The notes under the pieces: model-generated | Told to the model about the DNA's origin: nothing | Databases searched by the model: none | The model's input: only the letters and a program-made list of their open reading frames with translations | Translations under genes and position numbers: made by a program | Part shown: positions 1 to 8,007 of the stretch, one piece after another | How the letters are laid out: the number at the start of each line of letters is the position of its first letter | Numbering within the stretch: position 1 is the first letter of the stretch | Source: Xanthomonas codiaei | GTDB taxonomy: Bacteria; Pseudomonadota; Gammaproteobacteria; Xanthomonadales; Xanthomonadaceae | Direction: 5' to 3' | NCBI RefSeq assembly: GCF_002939785.1 | Contig: NZ_MDEC01000037.1 | Span: 1 to 49,358, forward strand | Length of the DNA: 49,358 bases

Positions 1-86
1 ATCTGGTCTATGGCGTCCTCAAATCGGGCACCGCATTTGACCCACAGAAAGCCCTTGCCAGGTGAGGGGCAAGACGGTATCTACGG
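1..86 (+). mobile_element. IS110-family insertion sequence, 3' end (cut by window edge)
   Basis: Bases 3-65 read LVYGVLKSGTAFDPQKALAR and then TGA, which matches the usual C-terminus of IS110-family transposases (the 'MRKL..YGVLKSG.PFDP' tail). The next about 20 bases (GCAAGACGGTATCTACG) also occur downstream of the second remnant near 16.58 kb. Similarity stops about base 86 here and 16606 there, so this is probably the right end of the element. The rest lies outside the window, so I cannot say whether this copy is intact. IS110 elements use DEDD transposases and generally lack long terminal inverted repeats, which fits the absence of one here. Confidence 0.7.
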
Positions 87-125
87 GGAACCCAGGGTCG
101 TCTCGGTCAGCGTTCCACGCGGGCA

Positions 126-911
126 CTAACTCCCCGGCGGCCGCTCGCGCGGTGGGAAGTGCAGCACCACGTTTTCCGAACCGTCGTCCTGGCGTTGCCA
201 CAGCACCGGCACCTGACGCGGTGGCGGCGGTTCCAGCATGGCGTGCTCGGGGTTGCTCACCTCCCAGGCAGCGTCTTCGTCCTCGTCGTCCCAGCTATAG
301 CGCGGCCTGGCCTGCTGCGGGTCGCGCAGGCGCAGCAGCAACGCGGCGACCAGGCCGGCCACCGCGCCGCCCAGATGCGATTGCCAGGACACCCCAGCTT
401 CGTGCGGCAGGATGGTCATCAGCATGCCGCCATAGAACAGGAAGGCGATCAGGCTGGTGGCGATCGCCGGGCGGTCGCGCCGCAGCAAGCCCAGCACGAA
501 CACCAGGAACATCAGGCCGTGGGTGATGCCGCTTGCGCCGAGATGGCGGCTGCCGGGCTCGCCCAGCAGCCAGGCGCCCAGCCCCGAGCCCAGCCACAGC
601 AACGGCAGCGACAGGGCGGTGGCGCGCGGGTACACGCTGCCGGCCAGGGTACCCAGGATCAACAGCGCGGCGGCGTTGGCGGCCAGATGCGCGAGCGAGC
701 CGTGCAGCAGCGGGGCGGTGAGGATGCCGATCAGGCCGTCGGCCTGCAGCGGCGCCACCGCCCAGGCGCGCCAGCCGAAAGCATCCTGCGCGGTGAACAC
801 CGCCACCAGGACCACCACCGCCGCAAGGCTGAGGTTGAAGGCGCGCAGCACCCGCGAGCGGTCCAGGCGGCTCTGGGTGGCGAGGTCGGGGGCGAGAGAG
901 GGCGTTGTCAT
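126..911 (-). CDS. Rhomboid family intramembrane serine protease
   Basis: 261 residues. The reading frame is open far upstream, but the protein-like sequence starts at MTTPSLAPD (ATG 909-911). Several hydrophobic segments carry the rhomboid signatures: HGSLAHLAANAAALLILG (conserved His and Asn), HLGASGITHG (GxSG with the catalytic Ser) and WQSHLGGAVAGLVAALLL (the partner His). Rhomboids cleave substrates inside or next to the inner membrane; the substrate here is unknown. The C-terminal about 55 residues are a polar tail (DDEDEDAAWE, then a Pro-rich stretch) that is presumably cytoplasmic. It reads in the same direction as alx, but 338 bp with a large palindrome separate them, so it is probably transcribed on its own. 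Confidence 0.85.
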   Translation of the reverse strand: MTTPSLAPDLATQSRLDRSRVLRAFNLSLAAVVVLVAVFTAQDAFGWRAWAVAPLQADGLIGILTAPLLHGSLAHLAANAAALLILGTLAGSVYPRATALSLPLLWLGSGLGAWLLGEPGSRHLGASGITHGLMFLVFVLGLLRRDRPAIATSLIAFLFYGGMLMTILPHEAGVSWQSHLGGAVAGLVAALLLRLRDPQQARPRYSWDDEDEDAAWEVSNPEHAMLEPPPPRQVPVLWQRQDDGSENVVLHFPPRERPPGS

Positions 912-1057
912 GCATTCACGGATGGCGGCGCGCAGGTTTTTTACAAGCCCAACGAACGTGGGATAAGCAGACCCGGCGACGGGATAATCCAGCCCCGGCG
1001 CGGATCTGTGGCGGCTCGGCCTGCGCGTTATCACGGACGATCTGCGGTTTGGCTGCA

Positions 1058-1166
1058 GGGCCCTTGCCCGCCCACCATCGCGGGACACGCTGCAAGTACG
1101 TCCTTGTAAGCTCTTACGCGGCATCCATGCCGCGTAAGGTCCCGCGACGGTGGGCGGGCAAGGACC
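1058..1166. repeat. Large palindromic intergenic repeat (nested hairpins)
   Basis: Lies in the 338-bp gap between the rhomboid and alx genes. A 25-bp arm at 1062-1086 is the reverse complement of 1139-1163 with one mismatch. Inside the loop, 1113-1138 is a second perfect inverted repeat (12-bp arms around CC; the left arm is CTTACGCGGCAT). The element could form a long cruciform or, in RNA, a double hairpin. Its compact nested design looks like a dispersed Xanthomonas MITE or REP-type element rather than a simple terminator. It has no T-tract. I saw no second full copy in this window. Confidence 0.75.
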
Positions 1167-1249
1167 AGTCGAGATGGTCGGTGTGCATGGTTGCCAGCAG
1201 CGCAGGCTGCGCCACCAATCCCGAATCCCGACTGCCCAATCCCAGCCCG

Positions 1250-2206
1250 TCAGTGCCCGGCCGGCTTGGGCGGGCGCAGCACGCTCAGCACGATGGTCGC
1301 GATCAGGATCGCCACCACCACGCCCAGCGACACCAGCACCGGGATCTTGTACAGGTCGATGATCATCATCTTGGTGCCGATGAACACCAGGATCACCGCC
1401 AGCCCGTACGGCAGCAGGTGGAAGCGATCGGCCATGCCGGCCAGCAGGAAGAACATCGCGCGCAGGCCCAGCACCGCGAACACGTTGGAGGTGAGCACGA
1501 TGAACGGGTCGGTGGTGATGGCGAAGATCGCCGGGATGCTGTCCACCGCAAAGATCACGTCGATCACCGCGATCAGGATCAGCACCACGAACAGCGGCGT
1601 GAACCAGCGCTTGCCGTCCTTGATCACGCTGAGCAGGTTGCCGTGGTACTGCGGGCTCAGGCGCAGGTGGCCGCGCATCCAGCGCAGCACCGGGTTGCTT
1701 TCCAGATCCGGCTCCTTGCCAGCGGAAAACCACATCTTGATGCCGGTCAGCAGCAGGAACGCACCGAACACATAGAGCAGCCAGTGGAACTTGGCCAGCA
1801 ACAGCGAGCCGGCGAAGATCATGATCGCGCGCAGCACGATCGCACCCAGCACGCCGATGATCAGCACGCGCTGGCGCTGTTCCTCGGGCACGCCGAAGTA
1901 GGTCATCACCATCAGGAAAACGAAGATGTTGTCGACCGCCAGCGATTTCTCCACCAGGTAGCCGGTGAGGAACTCCAGCCCGATCCGGTCCGCTGCCGCA
2001 TCGCCCAGGCTGCCCTGCAGGTACCACCACAGCCCGGCGTTGAAGGCCAGTGCCAGCAGCACCCAGCCGATACTCCACCAGGTGGCTTCCTTGAAGGTCA
2101 CCTTGTGCGCGCCGCCGTGCCGCATCAGCACCAGATCGACCATCAGCGCCACGATCACCACGACCGCGAAGCCACCCCATAACCACACATTGCCAATGGT
2201 TTGCAT
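1250..2206 (-). CDS. alx: Alx/TerC family integral membrane protein (Mn2+ related)
   Basis: 318 residues, close to the 321 of E. coli Alx, and similar to it along the whole length as I recall that sequence. Shared stretches include LWGGFAVVV, LTGYLVEKSLAVDNIFVFLM, VIFAVDSIPAIFAITTDPF and KYGLAVILVFIG-like YGLAVILVFIGTKMMIIDLY. About eight or nine membrane segments are visible. The acidic EKSLAVDN and FAVDS motifs in membrane helices are family hallmarks and probable metal-binding sites. The start MQTIGNVWLWGG (ATG 2204-2206) was chosen because it aligns with Alx; upstream sequence in this frame is the riboswitch leader. Family members protect against excess manganese, probably by export. Regulation is almost certainly by the yybP-ykoY riboswitch just upstream. 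Confidence 0.92.
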   Translation of the reverse strand: MQTIGNVWLWGGFAVVVIVALMVDLVLMRHGGAHKVTFKEATWWSIGWVLLALAFNAGLWWYLQGSLGDAAADRIGLEFLTGYLVEKSLAVDNIFVFLMVMTYFGVPEEQRQRVLIIGVLGAIVLRAIMIFAGSLLLAKFHWLLYVFGAFLLLTGIKMWFSAGKEPDLESNPVLRWMRGHLRLSPQYHGNLLSVIKDGKRWFTPLFVVLILIAVIDVIFAVDSIPAIFAITTDPFIVLTSNVFAVLGLRAMFFLLAGMADRFHLLPYGLAVILVFIGTKMMIIDLYKIPVLVSLGVVVAILIATIVLSVLRPPKPAGH

Positions 2207-2290
2207 AAGACATCCCGAAAAGTGAAACGACCTGGACAGCCGCTGGGGCTGAGGCCTTGTGACACGGAAATCGTGGATTCCGGGTGACGG

Positions 2291-2412
2291 ACCTTCGCCT
2301 GCGCGGCGAAGGTCTCGCTCACAACCGGCCTGGCCGGTTGCCGTTGCACCGGAGCGCCTGACGACAGGGCTCGTAATGACGGCGACAACGCTGGGAGCTA
2401 CTCCCCTTCTGC
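2291..2412 (-). promoter_or_regulatory. yybP-ykoY manganese riboswitch with expression platform
   Basis: Read on the minus strand. The 5' part has GAAGGGGAGTAGCTCCC (from 2409), then ...GTTGTCGCCGTCATTACG; the 3' part has GTGAGCGAGACCTTCGCC (about 2322-2305). The conserved 'GGGGAGUAG' and 'GCGAGACC' blocks are those of the yybP-ykoY aptamer. GAAGG (2409-2405) can pair with CCTTC (2312-2308) to close P1. The same CCTTC is also the left arm of a perfect 9-bp hairpin, ACCTTCGCC/GGCGAAGGT, at 2291-2313, so the two folds exclude each other. No U-tract follows the hairpin, which argues for translational or Rho-dependent control. The leader runs about 85 nt further to the alx start. Confidence 0.88.
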
Positions 2413-2417
2413 GCCCG

Positions 2418-2446
2418 ATTCTGCGTGCCCGGGGCAGGCACGTCAA
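2418..2446 (-). promoter_or_regulatory. Sigma70-like promoter of the alx riboswitch transcript
   Basis: On the minus strand TTGACG (2446-2441) is followed after exactly 17 bases by CAGAAT (2423-2418). Transcription would begin about 2411, at the first bases of the riboswitch aptamer, which supports the call. The promoter lies within 30 bp of the divergent rRNA methyltransferase start. Confidence 0.65.
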
Positions 2447-2468
2447 TCCAGCCGGATACAATGGGCCG

Positions 2469-3635
2469 ATGAATACTCCTGTCCCCGTCGTCCGACTCAA
2501 GAATGCGTGGCGCTCCAGCCACCCGTGGATCTTCCAGAAGCTGGTGGAAAAGCCCGCCGCCAAGCCCAAGCCCGGCACCATCGTCGATGTGGTCGGCGTG
2601 GACGGCGAGTGGGTCGGCCGCGGTTTCTACAACGGCCATTCGCGCATTGCCGTGCGCATCCTGGAAACCGACCAGGCAGTGCCGGTGGATGCGGGCTGGT
2701 TCTCGCGCAAGATCGCCGCGGCGGTGAGCCTGCGCCGCGACTGGCTCAAGCTCGACGGCGTCTCCGACGCCTGGCGCGTGGTGCACAGCGAAGGCGACGG
2801 CCTGTCCGGCCTGGTGGTGGACCGCTACGGCGACCTGGTGGTGGTGGAGTTCTTCGCCGCCGGCATGTTCCGCCACCGCGAATGGATCTACGAGGCGCTG
2901 CGCGAACAGTTCCCGGGCTGTCGCTTCCACAGCTTCGCCGACGAACACGTGCAGAAGCAGGAGAGCTTCGATTTCCACGGCAATACCACCACCGAAGCGG
3001 CGGTGATCACCGAGCACGGCATCAGGTTCCGCGCCGACCCGGCCGGCGCACACAAGACTGGCTTCTTCGCCGACCAGCGCGACAACCGCCAATGGCTGAG
3101 CGAGCAGGTCGAAGGCAAGAGCGTGCTGGACCTGTGCTGCAACACCGGCGGGTTTGCGGTGTATGCCGCTGCCCGCGGTGCGGCCGAGGTGCTGGGAGTG
3201 GATATCGACGAAGACGTCATCGCCATCGCCAAGGGCAACGCCAAGCTCAACAACGTGCGGCCGAAGTTCGTGCAGGCCGACATCTTCCCGTGGCTGCGCG
3301 ATGCGGCCAACCGCGGCGAACAGTTCGACGTGGTGATCCTGGACCCGGCCAAGATGACCCGCGACCGCGATCAGGTGATTCCGGCGCTGAAGAAGTACCT
3401 GGACATGAACAAGCTGGCGCTGGGTGTGGTCAAGCCAGGCGGCCTGTTCGCCACCTTCTCGTGCACCGGGCTGGTGGCCGAGCAGGAGTTCCTGGACATG
3501 CTGCGGCGTGCTTCCTACTTCTCCGGGCGCACCATCCAGATCCTCAAGGTGGCCGGCGCCGGCCCCGATCATCCATTCATGGCGCACGTGCAGGAGTCGC
3601 GGTATCTCAAGGCCGTGTTCTGCCGGGTAGTGTGA
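2469..3635 (+). CDS. rlmI: Class I SAM-dependent rRNA methyltransferase (RlmI-like, COG1092)
   Basis: 388 residues (E. coli RlmI has 396). The N-terminal about 75 residues look like a PUA RNA-binding domain (HPWIFQKLVEK, GEWVGRGFYN, IAVRILE). The middle and C-terminus form a Rossmann methyltransferase with AGAHKTGFFADQRDNR, VLDLCCNTGGFAVYAA (SAM-binding), GVDIDEDVIAIAKGNAKLNN and FATFSCTGLV (motif VI with the catalytic Cys). Family members make 5-methylcytosine in 23S rRNA. The motif IV residues are DPAK where RlmI has DPPK, so it may belong to a sister subgroup and the symbol is tentative. Start ATG 2469 follows a TACAAT hexamer by only 7 bp, so the message may be nearly leaderless. Confidence 0.8.
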   Translation: MNTPVPVVRLKNAWRSSHPWIFQKLVEKPAAKPKPGTIVDVVGVDGEWVGRGFYNGHSRIAVRILETDQAVPVDAGWFSRKIAAAVSLRRDWLKLDGVSDAWRVVHSEGDGLSGLVVDRYGDLVVVEFFAAGMFRHREWIYEALREQFPGCRFHSFADEHVQKQESFDFHGNTTTEAAVITEHGIRFRADPAGAHKTGFFADQRDNRQWLSEQVEGKSVLDLCCNTGGFAVYAAARGAAEVLGVDIDEDVIAIAKGNAKLNNVRPKFVQADIFPWLRDAANRGEQFDVVILDPAKMTRDRDQVIPALKKYLDMNKLALGVVKPGGLFATFSCTGLVAEQEFLDMLRRASYFSGRTIQILKVAGAGPDHPFMAHVQESRYLKAVFCRVV

Positions 3636-3939
3636 TGGCGGCAGCTGCGAGGCAGCGGGCGATGCGCAAGGCCCGCTGCCTGCTTGTGCAGGTCGGTGGC
3701 AGTGCAGGAGTGAGTGCCAAAGGACGCCACCACGCCGTGGCGGCGCTCAGGCGGTAGTGCGGGGCGGTCTCGTACGAGCGAGCCGCATCGCGTGAGGTGC
3801 GATGTTGCAGGCAGCGCAGGCGTTTCTGTCATCGGGAATGCCGCAACCAGGCAACGCCTGTGCGCCCGCTGGCACTGGTCGATCGCAGCGCGCGGCAGCC
3901 GGGAGTTCAACGCAGACAGTCACTAGGGAGCGGCAGCCG
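3636..3939. other. Intergenic region, nothing recognised
   Basis: 304 bp between the methyltransferase and the small membrane protein. Frames stay open through it because of the high GC, but their codons do not look protein-like. I see no hairpin with a T-tract. GGGAG at 3926-3930 is a plausible ribosome binding site for the next gene. Confidence 0.5.
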
Positions 3940-4260
3940 ATGAGGTCCAGCGACAAAGACGAACGCAAGGCCCTGCGCCGGCTGCTGCGCGAGATCGAGC
4001 GGCCCGGTGCCAGCCTGCTGGCCAGCAACTGGCCGGTGTTCGGCGTGTGGTTGCTGTTCTCCGGAGCCTTCATGTATCTGTTCCAGACCGGCACCAGCTC
4101 GCCGCTGCATCCGCTGCTGCTGGCACTGGGCTCGACCTGCCTGGGGGTGTTCGGTGCATGGGTCGTGTTCCGCGCGGTGTGGGCACGGCAGTGGCCGCAT
4201 GTGCGCGAGCATATCGATGTGGCCAGCGTGCGCGCACGCCTGGCCGAACTGGACGACTGA
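3940..4260 (+). CDS. Small two-helix membrane protein of unknown function
   Basis: 106 residues starting MRSSDKDERKALRRLLREIERPG. The frame extends upstream, but ATG 3940 has GGGAG ten bases before it and begins the compositionally normal part. A charged N-terminus (about 30 residues) is followed by two hydrophobic segments, WPVFGVWLLFSGAFMYLF (about 33-50) and LLLALGSTCLGVFGAWVVFRAVW (about 60-82), then a charged tail HVREHIDVASVRARLAELDD. The topology is probably N-in/C-in. I do not recognise a family. It ends about 110 bp before the end of the convergent svx-like gene, with no clear terminator between them. Confidence 0.65.
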   Translation: MRSSDKDERKALRRLLREIERPGASLLASNWPVFGVWLLFSGAFMYLFQTGTSSPLHPLLLALGSTCLGVFGAWVVFRAVWARQWPHVREHIDVASVRARLAELDD

Positions 4261-4372
4261 CAGCGCCCGGATCCCCGCTCACCGCTGCGCGGCGGGGCGC
4301 CATGTCCTGGCGCACCCGATGCGGGTTTCGCCTGCGCAGGGACGAGCGGCCGCTCGCCCCTGCACGGGGGTA

Positions 4373-6226
4373 TCACCAGCCGGCCGGCCGCGCGGTGATT
4401 TCCGGCACCGCCTGGCGCAGGTCGGCGCCGAACTCGGGATTGCGCATGGTGGCTTCGTCGGCATAGCCGTAGAACACGCCCTGGCCGGGCGTGGTGCCTT
4501 GGCGCAATTCCAGATCGCCGCGCACCTGGGTGGTACCGGCGATGCTGACGGTCCCGAAGGCGCCCGGGCCCATGAACACGGTATTGGCCTGCGCATTGGC
4601 GCCGATGCTGGCACCGGGGTGCCACACGGTCAGCCCGCCGAGCACGGCATTGCCCTGCACGGTGCCGCCCATCACGGTGGCATGGCCCTCGATGCGCGCA
4701 TTGCCCAGCACGTTGCCGGCCAGCACGCGTGCGAACGGCCCCACATAGGCGGTGGAGGCGACATTGGCGGTATTGGCGACCCAGCCGCCGCCGTTGGCGT
4801 GGCGGCGCCCCACCGGGGTGGGCGTGGGCGCATTGGGCTGGCTGCCGGCCGGGGCCGCGTTGGTCAGCGTCACGCTCCACGGGTAGCGGTAGATCGCGTA
4901 GTACGACTGGTCCCACTTGATCTTCTGCATGGTGCCGGGCGCGCCCATCACCATCAGGTACACCGCGCGGTCGCCACTGCGCAGGGCAACCCCGAGGCTG
5001 GCCTTGGCGCCACGCTGCAGCGCGCTGTAGCGCGCCTTGCCGGCGCTGTCGATGGTCACCACGCCCCAGCGCCAGTCCGAATCCGGCAGCGGAATGCTGG
5101 GCGGGTCGGTGGCCAGGCCGGGCAGGGCGGTGACCGCTGGCGCGCTCTGTACCTGGCCGTCGAACGCGACCTGGATGCTGCTGGCGCCGCTGGCCGGAAT
5201 CAGCTGCACCAGGTTGTAACCCCAGCGCTGCGGTGCCCACTCGAACGGCACCCGGTAGCGATTGGCCTGGCCTGCCACCGGATCGAGCACGGTCATGCGC
5301 AGCGCGCGGTCGCGGTTGTCCCAGTCCTGCGTGCGTTGCGGGTCGAAGGACAGGTTGCTGCCGTAGCGGGCGCGGTACAACGCGCCCTGGTCGCTGCCAT
5401 CGGGGTTGGTGTAGTCCCAGTTGACGTTGCGCATGGCCCAGTCGCCAAACACATCGTTCATCTGCGACTGGCTCCAGCCCATGTTGGCCCTGATCACCGA
5501 GAATGGGTCGGCGGTGCGCTGCCCGGCCTCGCCCGGCTTGGGCGCCTTGGCCCACAGGTCGTTGATGATGGCGTAGCCGAACCGGTTCTTCAGGTACTCC
5601 ATGAACTGCCAGTTGCAGTAGCGATCGCGGGTGGAGCCCAGATACACGTGCGGGTAGTTCACCAGCATGCTCGAGCAATGCACGTCGCTGGAATGGAATT
5701 CCGGCAGCTGGTGGGTCATCCAGTTGGCGTGCGATTCCCAGATCCAGCCGCTGTAGTCGGAGTCGCGCATGCCCAGGGTCTGGCCTTGCAGGGCATGGGT
5801 GAGTTCGTGCGCCAGGCCCCAGTGGTCGCGCAGGCCGCCCGGTGCCATCCACATGCCCATGCCGCCACTTCCGGTCACGCCGCCGCTCAGGCCGAAGCTG
5901 GGATCCAGATGCAGGCTGGCCTTGTACTTGGTCGTGCTGTTGCACGACGGTTCGGGGAATTGCAGGCGGTTGATGAAGGTGTCCCAGACCATTTCCAGAT
6001 GCTCGCCGGCGGCGCGCACATCCGCATCGGACACGCCATTACCGTTCCAGCGGAAGGCAAAATGCGTGGTTTCGTAGCGCACCGGCGGCATGCCGGCTTC
6101 GTTGCTGCGGGCGATCCAGCTGCCCGCGGTGCAGGCTGCGCTGGCGGTGGACGCCGCACCCAGGCCGGCGGCGATCAGGGCAAGACTCAACAGGCGCCGG
6201 GGCAGCACGCGCGATGCGATGGACAT
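4373..6226 (-). CDS. AvrXca/Svx-family secreted gluzincin metalloprotease-like protein
   Basis: 617 residues. A Sec signal peptide (MSIASRVLPRRLLSLALIAAGLGAASTASA) directs export. HELTH at 140-144 and Glu164 in WIWESHANW form a gluzincin-type HExxH...E zinc site, with Glu164 twenty residues after the second His. The sequence matches my memory of AvrXca (Xanthomonas avirulence protein) and Svx of Pectobacterium, a virulence factor exported by type II secretion. The C-terminal part (about 480-580; AYVGPFARVLAGNVLGNARI, GGTVQGNAVLGG) has hexapeptide-like periodicity suggesting a left-handed beta-helix. ATG 6226 is chosen because the signal peptide begins there. The gene stands alone; its substrate is unknown. 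Secretion by T2SS is inference from the family. Confidence 0.82.
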   Translation of the reverse strand: MSIASRVLPRRLLSLALIAAGLGAASTASAACTAGSWIARSNEAGMPPVRYETTHFAFRWNGNGVSDADVRAAGEHLEMVWDTFINRLQFPEPSCNSTTKYKASLHLDPSFGLSGGVTGSGGMGMWMAPGGLRDHWGLAHELTHALQGQTLGMRDSDYSGWIWESHANWMTHQLPEFHSSDVHCSSMLVNYPHVYLGSTRDRYCNWQFMEYLKNRFGYAIINDLWAKAPKPGEAGQRTADPFSVIRANMGWSQSQMNDVFGDWAMRNVNWDYTNPDGSDQGALYRARYGSNLSFDPQRTQDWDNRDRALRMTVLDPVAGQANRYRVPFEWAPQRWGYNLVQLIPASGASSIQVAFDGQVQSAPAVTALPGLATDPPSIPLPDSDWRWGVVTIDSAGKARYSALQRGAKASLGVALRSGDRAVYLMVMGAPGTMQKIKWDQSYYAIYRYPWSVTLTNAAPAGSQPNAPTPTPVGRRHANGGGWVANTANVASTAYVGPFARVLAGNVLGNARIEGHATVMGGTVQGNAVLGGLTVWHPGASIGANAQANTVFMGPGAFGTVSIAGTTQVRGDLELRQGTTPGQGVFYGYADEATMRNPEFGADLRQAVPEITARPAGW

Positions 6227-6624
6227 GGGGTTCTCGTGGAAAGGTGGGGTGCACACGCCCGCAACGCCTGCAAAATGTGCGGCGCTGTTGAGCTCGGGAG
6301 GGGGAATGCCGGCCGCTGGATGCGCCGGCCGCGCAAGTGTGCGCAGCGGCGAACGCGGCGCAATTGATCCAGACGTGTATTTTTCATAACTGCAACGACC
6401 TAAGCGCTCGCGATGTGGCGCGGGTTGGACTTGCGCGCGCTGCCGACCTGCGTTGTGGCCGGCAGTCCATGCGGCTTGCGCTGCGTGGGTGGGCACCGAC
6501 CCAGCGCGGCAGTGCGTTGACCAGCATCCCCGGGTCAACCTCACACTGAAGGGCGCCGCAGCCTCCCCGCCACGGTGCCGACCCCGTGCTGCGCCAGCGG
6601 CCCCGTCCTGAAACGAGTGACCAC
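6227..6624. other. Intergenic region between divergent svx-like and glycerate kinase genes
   Basis: 398 bp that should hold two divergent promoters. GTATTTTTCATAACTG at 6377-6392 is the most AT-rich stretch. I looked for HrpX PIP boxes (TTCGB-N15-TTCGB) in the 150 bp upstream of the svx-like gene and did not find a properly spaced pair. No RNA gene or repeat recognised. Confidence 0.45.
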
Positions 6625-7791
6625 ATGAAGATCGTGATCGCACCCGATTCCTACAAGGAAAGCCTGTCCGCGCTGGAGGTGGCCACCCAGATCGAAGCCG
6701 GCTTCCGCGAGGTGTTTCCCGATTGGCGCTACACCAAGGTGCCGATGGCCGATGGCGGCGAAGGCACGGTGGACGCCCTGGTGGCGGCCACCGGCGGCCG
6801 GGTGGTGGAGTGCACCGTCAGCGGCCCGCTGGGCACGCCGGTGCCGGCGTTCTTCGGGCTGACCGGCGATGGCCATACCGCGGTGATCGAAATGGCCGCC
6901 GCCAGCGGCCTGGCGCTGGTGCCGGCGGCCGCGCGCGACCCGCTGCGCACCAGCACCGCCGGCGTGGGCGAGCTGATCCTGGCCGCGCTGGATGCCGGTG
7001 CGCGGCACTTCATCATCGGCATTGGCGGTAGCGCCACCAACGACGGCGGCGCCGGCATGGCGCAGGCGCTGGGTGTGCGCTTGCTGGATGCGCACGGCGG
7101 GCCGATCGACGCCGGCGGCGCGGCGCTGGCCGCGTTGGCGCGGATCGACATCGACGGCCTGGACCCGCGGCTGCAGGGCTGCCATATCGACGTGGCTTGC
7201 GATGTGGACAACCCGCTGATCGGTCCGAACGGCGCCTCGGCGGTGTTCGGGCCGCAGAAGGGCGCCACCCCGGGCATGGTGCGCCAGCTCGATGCCAACC
7301 TGCAGCACTACGCCGACCTGCTGGAGCGCGACCTCGGCCTGCGCCTGCAGGGCCTGCCCGGCGGCGGCGCGGCCGGCGGGTTGGGCGCCGGGCTGGTGGC
7401 GTTCCTGGGCGCCCAGCTGCGGCCCGGGGTGGAGATCGTGGCGCAGGCGCTGGGCCTGGAGACACTCATCGCCCAGGCCGATCTGGTGATCACCGGCGAA
7501 GGCCGGCTGGACAGCCAGAGCCTGCACGGCAAGACCCCGCTGGGCGTGGCGCAGCTGGCGCAGCGGCATGCCACGCCGGTGATCGCCATCGCCGGCTGCC
7601 TGGGCACTGGCGCCGGGCTGCTGCATGGCCATGGCATCGATGCGATGTTCGCGGCGGTGCACCGCGCCTGCACCCAGGAGCAGGCGCTGGCCGAGGCGGC
7701 CGACAATGTGCGTAGTGCCGCGCGCAACGTGGCGGCCGCGCTGCAGGTGGGCATGGCGCTGGCGGCGCCGGCCCCTGCTGCGGCGCGTTAG
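6625..7791 (+). CDS. Glycerate kinase (GarK/GlxK family)
   Basis: 388 residues, normal for the family (about 380). It starts MKIVIAPDSYKESLSALEVA, the standard N-terminus, and contains PMADGGEGTVDALV, IGIGGSATNDGGAGMAQALG (nucleotide and substrate loop), CDVDNPLIGPNGASAVFGPQKGA and VITGEGRLDSQSLHGKTP, all typical. It phosphorylates D-glycerate with ATP to give 2-phosphoglycerate (or 3-phosphoglycerate, depending on subfamily), feeding glyoxylate or glucarate breakdown products into glycolysis. ATG 6625 is favoured because it starts the conserved sequence; the 13 codons upstream are not conserved-looking. There are no partner genes for glycerate metabolism in the window, so it is likely a single-gene unit. 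Confidence 0.93.
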   Translation: MKIVIAPDSYKESLSALEVATQIEAGFREVFPDWRYTKVPMADGGEGTVDALVAATGGRVVECTVSGPLGTPVPAFFGLTGDGHTAVIEMAAASGLALVPAAARDPLRTSTAGVGELILAALDAGARHFIIGIGGSATNDGGAGMAQALGVRLLDAHGGPIDAGGAALAALARIDIDGLDPRLQGCHIDVACDVDNPLIGPNGASAVFGPQKGATPGMVRQLDANLQHYADLLERDLGLRLQGLPGGGAAGGLGAGLVAFLGAQLRPGVEIVAQALGLETLIAQADLVITGEGRLDSQSLHGKTPLGVAQLAQRHATPVIAIAGCLGTGAGLLHGHGIDAMFAAVHRACTQEQALAEAADNVRSAARNVAAALQVGMALAAPAPAAAR

Positions 7792-8007
7792 CCGAGCCAC
7801 ACGCCAGCGCTGTGCCTGCCGGCGTTGCCCTGAAGACGGCTGCACCTGGCGCTGCAGCTGCGCGGTGAGTGCGCGCACCTGGGGCACCGGCGCGCGCGGC
7901 CACCACCGCACCAGGCAAGCTGCGCGCTGGCGCACGCAATGCGCCTGCGGAGTCCCCGGCCGGCTCGGCTAGACTGCGCCGATGACTTTCGCCGAGCCAG
8001 CTTTCCC

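Noticed and set aside
126..2213. A single 695-codon frame covering both the rhomboid and alx genes
   Set aside because: Only the part from 911 down is protein-like (rhomboid). The part over alx is a shadow; alx itself has clear family sequence in a different frame.
6227..6624. HrpX-regulated PIP box upstream of the Svx-like gene
   Set aside because: A GCGAA (TTCGC on the minus strand) occurs at 6349-6353, but no second half lies at the required 15-bp spacing.
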